Source: Siphonodentalium dalli (taxonomy: Eukaryota; Mollusca; Scaphopoda; Gadilida; Siphonodentaliidae). Taken from it: DNA of 64,000 nt. Location: NCBI GenBank assembly GCA_032622095.1, contig CP136061.1, positions 134,189,587 to 134,253,586 on the forward strand, read 5' to 3'. The translations under genes were made by a program, and so were the position numbers. Of the stretch, positions 34,923 to 45,263 are shown piece after piece. Position 1 is the stretch's first letter; each line of letters starts with the position of its first letter. Below the pieces are notes generated by a model that was given only the letters and a program-made list of their open reading frames with translations, made no database searches and had not been told where the DNA came from.

Positions 34923-35079
34923 CATTAATGCCCTAAGTAATCGACCCCTTAACCACAGCAGAATTAAGGGTAACTTTTCAGGATTTAGAGCTTTCGATGA
35001 ATGGCAACAAGCCATATTTCCGACTAAATCCTGAAAAGTTGCCAATAATTTAGGAGGTCGATTATTTAGGGCATTACCA
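34923..35079. mobile_element. Family A MITE, decayed centre and right arm
   Basis: TA-CATTAATGCCCTAAGTAATCG starts the element. The right arm is eroded (CCAATAATTTAGGAGGTCG) and ends at GGGCATTACC. Both arms share the CTTTTCAGG/CCTGAAAAG variant. Confidence 0.8.
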
Positions 35080-36271
35080 CCACTCTCGTGTTTATTTGCG
35101 TGCACTCAATGTCACTTTTTGAATAGACTGGTTCCTGGTCGAAAGCTGCAAAAATCTGAAAACGTAGTTAAGGAGGAGGCCAGGTGAGACATTTTGAATG
35201 GGGATTTCCATGCAAATCTCTGCAGTTATATATGAAGCAGTTGTCTGGAAACTGAGGCCTAATAAAAAAAGACCTGTGTTTCCGGTGACCCGCCCGCCCC
35301 TATTTTGGAGCTCCTGACAAGGATAAAACGATGTCTTTAAGAATTATGGTTCATGATTGAGCATATATATACATTTATTAACTCAATTTGATATGTGAAA
35401 GGGTATTGGCTAACATAATTTAATGAGTTTGACATAGACTTTCTCAACATTCTTAGTTAAATTTGAGTGATAGGTATGCATTAAAAGGTGTGTAACACTA
35501 GCATGGATGCAAACATTGAGCATTTGTGGGAGGGCGGTGATTTTTTTAAGCAGGTTGAATATTGTTCACATACTAGTACTAGTACAGGGAACTCATGCTT
35601 TCACACAACATGCTATTATGGGATAGCCACTGCAATGGAGTGAACTCTAAATATTCACTTATATCAAGATCATACCTGTATTTAGGACTATTAATTTGAA
35701 TATAATAGTTTTAACTATTAGCTACATGACATAATTAACAGCCTTCCTGACTAATAACATTTAACCCAGTTGTTTTCAAATAGACATGGCACATTAATTC
35801 AAGCTTCCAAATTTTGTCTATGTAATTTTGGAAGGAAGTATAAGATAGATTGACAAATAAACAAAATAGCAACATGTATAATAGTAACGGCTACATATGC
35901 TATATAGTACTTTTAACAACACTCATAATTTCTACCATATATCAGAAATAGACTAGCACGGAATGCTCTATTATGTTCAATGTCTTGCACTTGGCTGTTT
36001 GTTTGGGACCCACCTTGTTTAATAAAGTTGTATTTCTTATGACTTCAATATGTCTTTCTGGGACTATAAATGTTCATAGAAATGTAGTTCAAGTATTTAT
36101 CGACCTATTTCGATACAGGGAAAAATTCAAAAGCATATATTATTAAGTGTATTTTGGAGCTCAAACTGCCATGTGGCTTTAAGATCACTACCATATGCAG
36201 TACATACTAGTAGATGTATGAGAAGTTCTTTCCTTGCACATTCTGAAGGAACGTTAATACATAGAGATTAT
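35080..36271. other. Long AT-rich stretch without gene
   Basis: About 1.2 kb with no convincing frame, transposon end or tandem repeat. It may be intron of the candidate minus-strand gene that starts at 38283. Confidence 0.4.
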
Positions 36272-36272
36272 C

Positions 36273-36423
36273 ACTACAGTGAAGTGATCTGAGTCTCCAT
36301 ATCACGCCGAGTTGAGAAGGTGAGATCCCAGATCAGACTCGCTGCCGCAGGCTGCGAGTCTGATCTGGGATCTCACCTTCTCAACGAGACGTGATGTGGA
36401 GACTCAGATAACTTCACTGTAGT
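36273..36423. repeat. Long perfect palindrome, 32-bp inner arms
   Basis: Inner arms GTTGAGAAGGTGAGATCCCA... at 36311-36342 and the exact complement at 36354-36385, with an 11-nt loop (TGCCGCAGGCT). Outer arms ACTACAGTGAAGT ... ACTTCACTGTAGT extend the fold to 151 bp, with a few mismatches in CTGAGTCTCCA. It is probably a single-copy foldback MITE. No clear target duplication. Confidence 0.85.
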
Positions 36424-36949
36424 AATAATATGTTTATTATATGACCAATTGAACTTAATTCTTACAAACAATTTCAAACAAGGAGAAGTAGGCTTGTGGG
36501 TTGCATTCATATTTATATTGAGCAAAGTTGAAAATAAAATGAAAAGCCTGCCCCCCCCCCCCCCCCCCCCACAGCCCTATTTTTTTCTTGCATGTCACCA
36601 GAAACATATGCATATATATTTTTTGGCCAAACGCAGCCATAGGGGCCTATCATTAAACAGACATAACACTTGACTGACGGCTGGGCTTGGTAAATTCCAA
36701 TTTTTGAGGATTATTTTCCTGAATTACAACACTTGACCTACATGGTAGTTTTGAAAAATCAATGTAAAATTCAAATATAAATACACCAACTTTATAATGG
36801 GAAAAAAACCCAAGCCGACCCGCCACGTAAATATGTATTGTTTTCAATACCACACAAAGTCACACCCAGAAATATTTGCAACTCTGTAACTTTGGCTGCA
36901 GAGAATTGCATGGAAATGCCCATTCAGAATTGGTCACTTGGCCTCCTCC
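36424..36949. other. Spacer with 20-bp poly-C run at 36551-36570
   Basis: The run is the only long C tract on this strand. A 74-codon frame across it is a proline run. No gene recognised. Confidence 0.45.
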
Positions 36950-36952
36950 TTA

Positions 36953-37688
36953 GTGTCGGCGCACACGATCACGGTTGTCCCCGGTTTACCCGGCTGCGGT
37001 GTAAATCGGGCCCGATAAAATCGGGGGGTTCAGCGCACACGAGTCCGATTTTCACTCCGGTCATATGCATGAAATGCCTATGGTCACTGTAGAAGTGTAG
37101 TAAATGGCCAACTGGTGTGGTCAGCTGATCTAGACATTTACTATAGCTAGTCATGGTGATTTATATTAATATGTATTTCTATTTATTAATAATAAACTGA
37201 ATGAATATATAATATTAATAATAATATTTAATATATTGAATTTGAGGTTACGCCACTCACGCCGAGTCACGGGCAATACTGTGAATACTGCCAATAACCG
37301 TAAATTGGCGTAAACTACCTTTCCACAGCTAGCTACCGCCTTCTTGTTGCGATTACTATATACGGGCACCTATTTTCTGCCCGTAGGTCTACCAGCAGTT
37401 GTTACTTGTCGATGGATCAGAATTCTTGACATAATTTTCGAATAGCGGTCACTGCTAACTATTCCGACATCTTGAATGATGTTTTGGTCATGTGACAAGC
37501 AAAAACACGCGCGTTGCCATCGTCACGAGCCGGTTTTTCCGGATGAAATCAAACTCAGTTTGATCGGCCCGGTTAAATCGGATCCGACAAAAACCGGCCC
37601 AAAGTGTCGGCGCACACGATCCCGGTTGTCCCCGATTTACACCGCAGCCGGGTAAACCGGGGACAACCGGGATCGTGTGCGCCGACAC
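36953..37688. mobile_element. TTA-flanked TIR element (PIF/Harbinger-type), non-coding
   Basis: GTGTCGGCGCACACGATC begins at 36953 after TTA. Its complement, GATCGTGTGCGCCGACAC, ends at 37688 before TTA. The inner arms go on with CGGTTGTCCCCGGTTTACCC, GGCTGCGGTGTAAATCGGG at the left. The right end holds an extra inverted copy, so 37604-37690 is itself a near-perfect palindrome. A 3-bp TTA duplication fits PIF/Harbinger (TWA targets). The interior has no transposase. CpG-rich ends contrast with the AT-rich surroundings. Confidence 0.75.
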
Positions 37689-38172
37689 TTAATGTGACCC
37701 CTCCAACAACACTGAATTTTTTTTTTTCATAGTTAAATGAAAAGGAAAAAGTCATCTGTTAATACCACAAATAAATATTCATGATACCAGGGGTAGTAAT
37801 ACTAGGATGAGATATTCATAATCCACACTGAATCATACATTTCACTTTTGAAAATGGAAATCCATGTGCAAATCATATCACGAAAATGGGATAGTTGTAC
37901 GAAGTGATTAACCGAGGTGATTGAGTCGTAAAACGGTCAATTGCTTCAAACTTGTATTAAATTTTAACTCAATGATTATATGCTAATGATTTGGGTGTGT
38001 TATGTATTCATAAACTCATTATTTACACAACATATCGATCTCACAACTCTTCCAAATGTTCCGACTATCAGAACATGCTCCTGTCAATTTTACAGTTTTC
38101 TTTCCGTGAAAAAGACAGATTCATTGAATCATACGTGGATCTGAAACAATTATTGAGTCCATGAATACTCAC
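37689..38172. other. Possible intron next to candidate first exon
   Basis: No repeat recognised. If the exon at 38173-38283 is real, this is the start of its first intron on the minus strand. Confidence 0.35.
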
Positions 38173-38283
38173 TCTAGAATTCCTTTCATAGCCAGTAAGT
38201 TTGTGGTTGTATTTGTGGTCCCTGGACCGTTCGGATAAGAGCCCAGCGAAATCGCCGTTGAGTGATTCTTCATTCGGCTCCAT
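38173..38283 (-). CDS. Candidate first coding exon of an unrecognised gene
   Basis: On the minus strand an ATG at 38283-38281 sits in a strong context (AAAATGG, A at -3, G at +4). After exactly 37 codons comes CTAGA|GTGAGTATTC, a near-consensus 5' splice donor (38172-38163), leaving phase 0. The peptide starts MEPNEESLNGDFAGLLSERS and is hydrophilic. DFAGLL fits the acidic dileucine pattern D-x3-L-L used for endosomal or lysosomal sorting of membrane-protein tails. The frame stays open further upstream to 38442, so an earlier start is possible. Codon use is balanced. I cannot name the gene. It would run towards lower coordinates. Confidence 0.45.
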
Positions 38284-38638
38284 TTTGGCTCTCGTACTGT
38301 AAACCACGTGATTTTTGTTGTCTTTCAGGAATGACAGGTGCGCGTTTCTGAATATCAGCTGATCAATGTGTCCGTATTCTAATTGACGTGAGCGACACCC
38401 TAATGAACTTTCTTGTGGGTTCAAACATCCGTAACTAAACAATAGTGTCCCCCGTGTCGTTGTACCGTTATGAGGGCATAAATCAAATATCTCTTCCTGA
38501 TGTCAGTAAACATCCGTTTGGAACAATTAGCCTAAGCATGTCTTAAATATTAAGTTACATGTAGGGGATTGCCCTCCAAAATGACGTGTAACAAACATGA
38601 CATGTCGTGTATGCAGGGACATCGTGTGAATAATTAGT
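38284..38638 (-). promoter_or_regulatory. Possible 5' flank of the candidate gene
   Basis: Upstream of the candidate start the sequence is free of recognised transposons and slightly richer in CpG (for example CCGTGTCGTTGTACCG near 38450). No TATA box or initiator could be fixed with confidence. Confidence 0.25.
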
Positions 38639-39109
38639 TTAAAGGTACATCAATCCGATTAGAGGCTCCTAACTTACTATTTCATTGGCTTCAGTGGTAA
38701 AAAATATTTGATTCGAGTCCAGGAACTCAAACACCAAAGCTAGAGTGATCAGATATAAACTTTTGAAGTTTGTAATTTCTCGAGATGTGTAATAATGTGT
38801 GGCCCAGAAACATGTGATCAAACTGAGGGTATTGGACAAAATTGCAGATGAAGATGGATAACTCTAAAATCAAGTGGTAATACAGTCAAATTTTAATTGT
38901 GATACTTTTAAAAGTGATAATACGGCCACATTTTGTTGAACAAAATGTTGATAAATAAAACAAGTTTTGGGAAATTTGATACCCTAGTTGACAGCGGTTA
39001 GCATTATTTTGTTGCAATAAATCGATTCTGATAACTAAAGCATATTTTGAAAAAACGTTGTTGTATCTTGATGGTATGGGGACCGTCTGATCGGATTGAG
39101 TACCTTTAA
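38639..39109. mobile_element. Family D element, full length, TTAA-flanked
   Basis: TTAA-AGGTACATCAATCCGAT ... ATCGGATTGAGTACCT-TTAA. It is 471 bp including TTAA. The terminal repeats are about 17 bp with one extra base. The interior is non-coding and shared with 4741-5170 and 41091-41549. TTAA targets suggest a piggyBac-type mobilizer, separate from family C because ends and body differ. Confidence 0.8.
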
Positions 39110-39224
39110 GCAGTACTGTCAACTTGTGAGCAACAATCCACAGATTAATGGCAAAATTCCTGACCAAATTCCTCCCATCGGGACTTGTGCTTCTGATAGG
39201 TTGTATAGGCCTAGATGGAGTTAA

Positions 39225-39351
39225 AGTAATGCTCTAAATAATCGACTCCTTAACCACAGCAGAATTATGGGTAACTTTTCAGGATTTAGTTGGAAATATG
39301 GCTTGTTGCCATTCATCAGAAAGCTCACCCCGATTACTTAGGGCATTACTG
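39225..39351. mobile_element. Family A MITE between 22-bp direct repeats
   Basis: The left arm is complete to ATCAGAAAGCTCACCCCG. The right arm is reduced to CGATTACTTAGGGCATTACTG. TGTATAGGCCTAGATGGAGT-TA occurs just outside on the left (39202-39223) and with one change on the right (39354-39375). Confidence 0.8.
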
Positions 39352-39639
39352 TATGTATAGGCCTAGATAGAGTTACGTGCCTCACAGGGTACGGTATACG
39401 TATAAGTTCAGGCCGGTCGAGTTGAGTCCCAGTGAGGTTCGCGAACATGTAAAATACTCCTCCAGTTATATACATGTATATATGAAATTGTACTAACAAG
39501 TCCTACTAAAAAAATATACCCCTCCCTAGAATAACACTATCGGTACTAACAAATGAAAGTGTCAATGACACTTTAGCTGAACTTGGAAAGGGAATAATTT
39601 CATGTGTTACAGTCAATGGAGTGATTAGGAATGTGGAAA

Positions 39640-40863
39640 GGCCTAGTTATGCAAAGAGTAAAATCCAAGATGGCCACTGGCAGCCATGTTTTTTTGCCGA
39701 ATGAACCCAAAAAGACTTGTTTCCATTTACAAGTCATTGTTAACATCCATCACAAATTTCATGATGATCCGACAAGAGATACGACCTGTAGCTTGTGTCG
39801 AAGGATTTAGTCATGTAAAGAGTAAAATCCAAGATGGCTGCTGGCGGCCATGTTTTTTGTCCGAATGACCCCAAGATGACTCGTTCCCATCTACATGTCA
39901 TTGTTAACATTCATGACAAATTTAATGATGATCCGACCAAAGCTACAACCTGTAGCCCGTGCCAAAGGATTTAGTCATGCAAAGAGTAAAATCCAAGATG
40001 GCTGCTAGCGGACATGTTTTTTCGCCGAAGGACCCCCAAATTACGCGTTCCCATCTACATTTCAATATTAACATCCATTACAAATTTCATGATGATCAGA
40101 CGAACAGTACGACCTGAAGCCCATGCTAATGGATTGAATTTTGAAATCTAAGATGGCCGCTGGTGGCCATGTTGTTTTGTCGAATGACCCCAAAATGACT
40201 CGTTCCCATCTACATGTCAATGTCAACAGCCATGACAAATTTCATAATTATCCGACAAAAGGTAGGACCTGTAGCCGTGCCAAAGGATTTAGTCATGCAA
40301 AGAGTAAAATACAAAATGGCTGCTGTCGGCCATGTTTTATGGCCGAATGACCCCAAAATGACTTGTTCCCATCTACATGTCATAGTTTATAACATCCATG
40401 ACAAATTTCATGATGATCCGACCAAAGCTATGACCTGTAGCCAGTGCCAAAGGATTTAGTCATGCAAAGAGTAAAATCCAAGATGGCCACTGGCGGCCAG
40501 TTTTTTGGCTGAACGACCCCGAAATGACTCGTTCCCATCTACATGTCAATATTAACATCCATGACAAATTTTATGATGATCAGAAAAACAGTACGACCTG
40601 TAGCCCGTGCTAATGGATTGAATTTTGAAATCCAAGATGGCCGCTGTCGGCCATGTTTTTTTGCCGAATGACACCAAAATGACTCGTTCCCATCTACATG
40701 TCAATGTCAACAGCCATGACAAATTTCATAATGATCCGACCAAAGGTACGACCTGTAGCCCGTGCTAAATGAAATTGTTGACGAATACACGCACACACGC
40801 ACGGACGACAGATACCAAGCCATGGCAATAGCTCAAACTTTACAAAGTAAAGTTGAGCTAAAA
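39640..40863 (+). repeat. ~162-bp tandem array, seven units, with terminal hairpin
   Basis: Units begin near 39655, 39816, 39980, 40138, 40300, 40462 and 40622 at GAGTAAAATCCAAGATGGC or GAATTTTGAAATCCAAGATGG. These two alternative starts alternate among units. Each has GGCCATGTTTTTT, CCAAAATGACTCGTTCCC, ATCTACATGTCAAT and CATGACAAATTTCATGATGA. The end is ACACGCACACACGCACGGAC, GACAGATACC, then the hairpin AGCTCAAACTTTAC AAA GTAAAGTTGAGCT and an A tail. Frames of 60-80 codons are read-through. Confidence 0.9.
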
Positions 40864-40924
40864 AGTATATACAGCTGTTCTCTTGACATAGGAGGAATTT
40901 ACAATAAGATGACAAGATAAGTTA

Positions 40925-41090
40925 ACGGTAACTCTGTGCACAAATGTTTCCAAAAAAATTCTGAGTTGATAATAAATGCTCTATATTAATCATGCAATTT
41001 ATAAGTCCCCTGTGCACCAATTTTCCCCAGATATTTTCTGAACTGATAATAAATGCTCTATATTAATCATGCGATTTATAATGTCCCCCT
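40925..41090. repeat. ~85-bp tandem duplication
   Basis: Two copies of TGTGCAC(A/C)AA, TTTCTGA(G/A)(T/C)TGATAATAAATG, CTCTATATTAATCATGC and ATTTATAA(G/T)GTCCCC, about 40936-41011 and 41012-41087. They directly precede the family D element. Confidence 0.8.
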
Positions 41091-41549
41091 TTAAAGTTGC
41101 ATTATCCGAATTAACGCTCCTAAATTACCATTTCTTTGGCTTTGGGGGTAAAAAATATTTGATTCGAGTCAAGGAACCCACCCATCAAAGTTCAGAGTGA
41201 TGAAATATCGATTTATGAAGTTTGTTATTTCTCGAGATGTGCAATTATTTGTGGCCCAGAAAAACATCGTCAAATGGACGGGCTCGGAAAAAATTACAGA
41301 TGAAGATGGATAACTCTAAAATCAAGTGGTAATACAGCCAAATTTTGTGATACTCAAGTGATAATACGGCCATATTTCTTTGAACAAATGTTGATAAATA
41401 ACAAGTTTTGGGAAATTCTATACCATAGTTGACAGTGGTTAGCATTATTTTGTTGCAATTAATCGATTCTGATAACTAAAGCGTATTTTAAAGAATTGTT
41501 GTTGTATCTTGATGATATGGGACCATCTGATCGGATTGAGTACCTTTAA
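41091..41549. mobile_element. Family D element, full length
   Basis: TTAA-AGTTGCATTATCCGAATT ... ATCGGATTGAGTACCT-TTAA. The left end has diverged but the right end is canonical. The body aligns with 38639-39109 throughout. Confidence 0.8.
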
Positions 41550-42095
41550 TATCAATTATATAGCAGAGTTGTCAACTAATCACTGGCATTGTTTATGCTG
41601 AACCTTGGCATCTATTAAACCTATAACATTTATAATGACCTCAGACCATCTGTAGAGTGATATACTCAGCTGAGCAATGCAGCAAAGATTTTCTAGTCTC
41701 CTGTTAATAGCATGTATTGTTGAAACATTTTTATAAAATTAGTTACCATAGCTTTCTTTATCTGCACATTGGCCATAAGAGACATCAGAAAATGATATAG
41801 CCAAAGGCATGGGACGAATTGGTAAATTGGGTTTAATATCGCTCCAATCAAATTTACCAGTACATAACACAAGATTTTGGACCAATTTAAACAAAATTTG
41901 ATGTGGTGACTTAGGGTACCCTTGGTGGAGTTATAATGGTGTTTTAAAAAAAATCTTTAAATTGAGCAAGGAGTTCAATCTAAATTAAATTAATTTTTTT
42001 TGTGTTGTAATTATTTAAAAATAGAAATTTATGATATTTTTTTTTAATTTATTTATTTAATTATTTTTTTTAAATTGAGCAAGGAATTCAAATTT
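41550..42095. other. AT-rich stretch
   Basis: No gene. T-rich tracts around 41940-42080 (TTTAAATTGAGCAAGGA(G/A)TTCAA occurs twice, near 41956 and 42072). Confidence 0.45.
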
Positions 42096-42206
42096 TTAAG
42101 AGCTGAGAAATTCATATATAAAATTTGGTTCAGATCAGATAGAAAATGTTTGAGTTATCGCACCATGCGTAAAGTGTCTATGGACAGACAGACAGACGGA
42201 CTTTAA
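42096..42206 (+). repeat. Tandem-core terminal module
   Basis: GAGCTGAGAAATTCATATA, AAAATTTGGTTCAGATCAGA, TAGAAAATGTTTGAGTTATC, GCACCATGCGTAAAGTGTCT, then GGACAGACAGACAGACGGAC. It resembles the ends at 100-225 and 1200-1300 without the final hairpin. Confidence 0.65.
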
Positions 42207-42574
42207 TTATAGCATGTTTGTTAGATATCAACACAAGCACTTTGGGTCAGTTGTGATGAAATCAAAAGGAGTTGTGTGGAATGATTGTTTATTCTTTGAG
42301 TTTGCAAGCTCACGTCGTGCATTCAATTCAACCCCTGATTGGTCAAACATGTCTTGTGGGATTGTTTTGCAATATAATGTTTGCTGTCACGCCAATGGAG
42401 AATTCCCAGGTTTTCAAGCAGAATTTGGAATCTCCCAGCCCCGCATAAATAGATAATGTGCAATAGATTATAAAAGTAGTTTTTCTGTGGGAACAAATAA
42501 TCAGTTCATAGATCAATTTTGGAGCATGGTGTAAAATTGTGTCCAATGTACCACCTGTAGTTCTTGATCATGTA

Positions 42575-42839
42575 CAAGCCTGCAAATAGGGTGTCTGTCA
42601 TTTGTAGAATGAGGTCCCCAGAGGGTGAATTTAGTGATGCTATCCTGCACAGGGGGCTAGCATCACACAATTCACCATCTGGGGACCTCATTCTGCTTTA
42701 GGCCTGAATGAGCAGAAGCAGAATGAGGTTCCCAGAGGGTGAATTTGTTGATGCTAGCCTGCCCTGCGGGACAGCTTCACTAAATTAACTCTCTGTGGAC
42801 CTCATTCTACAAATGACAGACACACTATTTGCAGACTTG
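42575..42839 (-). mobile_element. Family B MITE, inverted partner of 43562-43825
   Basis: Ends CAAGCCTGCAAATAGGGTG and CACACTATTTGCAGACTTG. Flanks are ATCATGTA (42567-42574) and ATCACGTA (42840-42847), 7 of 8. Its reverse complement matches 43562-43825 almost base for base, including private changes such as CCACAGAGAGTTAATTTAGTG and CTGTCCCGCAGGGCAGGC. Confidence 0.93.
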
Positions 42840-43031
42840 ATCACGTAACTGATACCTTGTTGACTATCACAACATTTTGCACAGACCCAAAATGCAACCT
42901 CCCTATAAATGAAGAACAAACCAATCTATTCATGAATCAAAGATTTAAAAAGACGATAGTTAAAATATAATTTTTTTTATTCCAACAACCAATATCAAAT
43001 GAATGACTGTATGCATAACAAGTTATACATA

Positions 43032-43243
43032 AAGTAATGCCCTAAGTAATCGACTCCTTAACCACAGCAGAATTATGGGTAACTTTTCAGGATTTAGTCG
43101 GAAATATGGCTTGTTGCCATTCATCGGAAAGCTCTCCCCGAGAGCTTTCCGATGAATGCAACAAGCCATATTTCCGACTAAATCCTGAAAAGTTACCCAT
43201 AATTCTGCTGTGTTTAAGGAGTCGATTACTTAGGTCATTACTG
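43032..43243. mobile_element. Family A MITE, full length
   Basis: AGTAATGCCCTAAGTAATCG ... CGATTACTTAGGTCATTACTG-TA with an intact centre CGGAAAGCTCTCCCCGAGAGCTTTCCG. Arms of about 105 bp are nearly perfect and carry the GGGTAACTTTTC variant. It lies between the two inverted family B copies. Confidence 0.92.
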
Positions 43244-43553
43244 TAAACAATACAAAGTCACTGCCACTTGAAATGTTCAAGAGGTTCTTTTAAAAATGCC
43301 ACATATAAATCTACTTTACCATTTCCCAATTGAAATCAAAATGATATCACTGACAATGTGTATGTAAACAGGCTGCTGAGTAATCAGAAATCAGCTTGAA
43401 ATATTAGAGATGTATTCAGGATTCCAGACATCCAGCTACAGCAACAACAACATACAGTCTTAATTTAACCCTACTTTTCGCTTTGTCGTCTGTGAAAGTT
43501 TCACAAAATAGTTATTTCTTTCCCTCTAAAATGTTGAAACTATATGAAACAAA
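43244..43553. other. Spacer without recognised feature
   Basis: About 310 bp of AT-rich sequence with no frame of interest. Confidence 0.4.
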
Positions 43554-43561
43554 TGGATAAA

Positions 43562-43825
43562 CAAGCCTGCAGATAGTGTGTCTGTCATTTGTCGAATGAG
43601 GTCCACAGAGAGTTAATTTAGTGAAGCTGTCCCGCAGGGCAGGCTAGCATCAACAAATTCACCCTCTGGGAACCTCATTCTGCTTCTGCTCATTCAGGCC
43701 TAAGCAGAATGAGGTCCCCAGAGGGTGAATTTTGTGATGCTAGCCCCCTGTGCGGGATAGCATCACTAAATTCACCCTCTGGGGACCTCATTCTGCAAAT
43801 GACAGACACCCTATTTGCAGGCTTG
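43562..43825 (+). mobile_element. Family B MITE with perfect 8-bp target duplication
   Basis: TGGATAAA flanks both ends (43554-43561 and 43826-43833). Ends CAAGCCTGCAGATAGTGTG and CACCCTATTTGCAGGCTTG. It holds two hairpins separated by CTTCTGCTCATTCAGGCC. It is a close inverted relative of the copy ~0.7 kb upstream. Confidence 0.95.
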
Positions 43826-43951
43826 TGGATAAACAATTCAATATCAATACAAGGTAATGCATTTCAGCTGGCATTTCTCATTCCAAACAACCGGAATCTA
43901 AATTAAAAAAAAATTGGCTGGAAACACTGAATACACTTTCAATCATTTTGA

Positions 43952-44216
43952 TTAACCCTTTCATGATGGGAGCTGTGCTGGTGCAGCATTAAAGTTTCTG
44001 TGCCAGTGAATTCTCTTATATGTGCGAGTCTCCCATAGGGATCCTCACATATATAAGAGAATGCACTGGCTTACAAGGTCAAGGTGAATATTGTTAGGCC
44101 AATGTATTCTCTTATATATACGAGGCTCGCTATGTGAGACTTGCATATATATAAGAGAATGCATTGGCACAGGGTTTTCGCAAAATTTCAGTAAGCTCCA
44201 ATTATGGAAGGGTTAA
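43952..44216. mobile_element. Family C MITE, CATGA type with two hairpins
   Basis: TTAA-CCCTTTCATGATGGGAGC ... CCAATTATGGAAGGG-TTAA. The first hairpin has GCCAGTG / CACTGGC arms and the second GCCAATG / CATTGGC, joined by TTACAAGGTCAAGGTGAATA. The centres are GAGTCTCCCATAGGGATCCTC and GAGGCTCGCTATGTGAGACT. Confidence 0.92.
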
Positions 44217-44453
44217 GCAGGGTTAAGTGAATAAATGTGTTTTTTCAAAATTGTACATATATGCATTCCAAGTGAAATACAGTACACTATCAGCCCTTCA
44301 CTAAGTATATTGCAGTGAATATTGAGTCCGTATATAGGTATTTTATAGATTATATATAAACCATTTTGATGCCTAGAAAGTGATAAAATTGTATAATTAC
44401 CAGGAAAATGTTAGCAAGAGAAAGCCTAACAGCATCATGATATTACATGTACT
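44217..44453. other. Spacer
   Basis: No feature recognised. Confidence 0.4.
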
Positions 44454-44805
44454 CAAGCCTAAATTTAGTGTGTCTGACATTCGCATAATGAGGTCCCCAG
44501 AGGGTGAATTTAGTGATGCTATCCCAAAGAGCAGGCTAGCATCACCAAATTCACCCTCTGGGGACCTGATTATGCACGTTGTCTTCTGCAAATTAGTGGA
44601 TATAGAAACTTAACAGAAGGGAAAAAGTAACTAAAAACCATGTTAATTTGAGACTATAGATAACTCCCAGAAGATGAGGTCTATGCAGAATGAGTTCCCT
44701 GGAGGGTGAATTTCATGATGCTAGCCCGCTGTGCAGGATAGCTTCACTAAATTCACCCTCTGGGGACCTCATTCTGAAAATGTCACACACACTAAATTCA
44801 GGCTG
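44454..44805. mobile_element. Family B MITE, long subtype
   Basis: Starts CAAGCCTAAATTTAGTGTG and ends CTAAATTCAGGCTG. Flanks CATGTACT and AATATACT match at 6 of 8. The first hairpin is followed by the long-subtype block (GAAACTTAACAGAAGGG, AAAGTAACTAAAAACC), then a second hairpin. Confidence 0.85.
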
Positions 44806-45263
44806 AATATACTGCCAAATGGTTTCAGGTGATAATTTGTGTTGCCTTGTTAGTCCAGGGCATTTAGGAGTAAAAATGGCAAACCCGGAACTAATTGAAA
44901 CATATGTTTTCTTTGCAGGATTAAGTAAATCAGCAAAAATCAGGAAAAAGGGAAATTGGTGAAGTCTGTGAAATAATTTATGGATTTTCAGGGAGGTATA
45001 TCCAAACATTCAAATTTACAAGTCACAATTTCATGTCTATTTTGTAGATCTCATTTTCCTGATTACAGAACAGAAAACCTTTCTCATATTTCTCAGTATT
45101 TTTTTGAGTTATGTGTCTTCAAAAATAGGGTTTTATCTGATTTTGGGGCCTCATTTTCTCACAATAAATTCCATATTTTATGGTGATTTAAAAACTAGAG
45201 AAAAAAAATACCTTTTTCATTGTTTTAGAAGTTTCATCACTGGATTTTACCAAAAAATTATTT

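Noticed and set aside
38068-38442. Whole 124-codon minus-strand frame as a single exon
   Set aside because: Good start context at 38283 and a donor at 38173 favour a shorter 37-codon exon. The outer parts look less protein-like.
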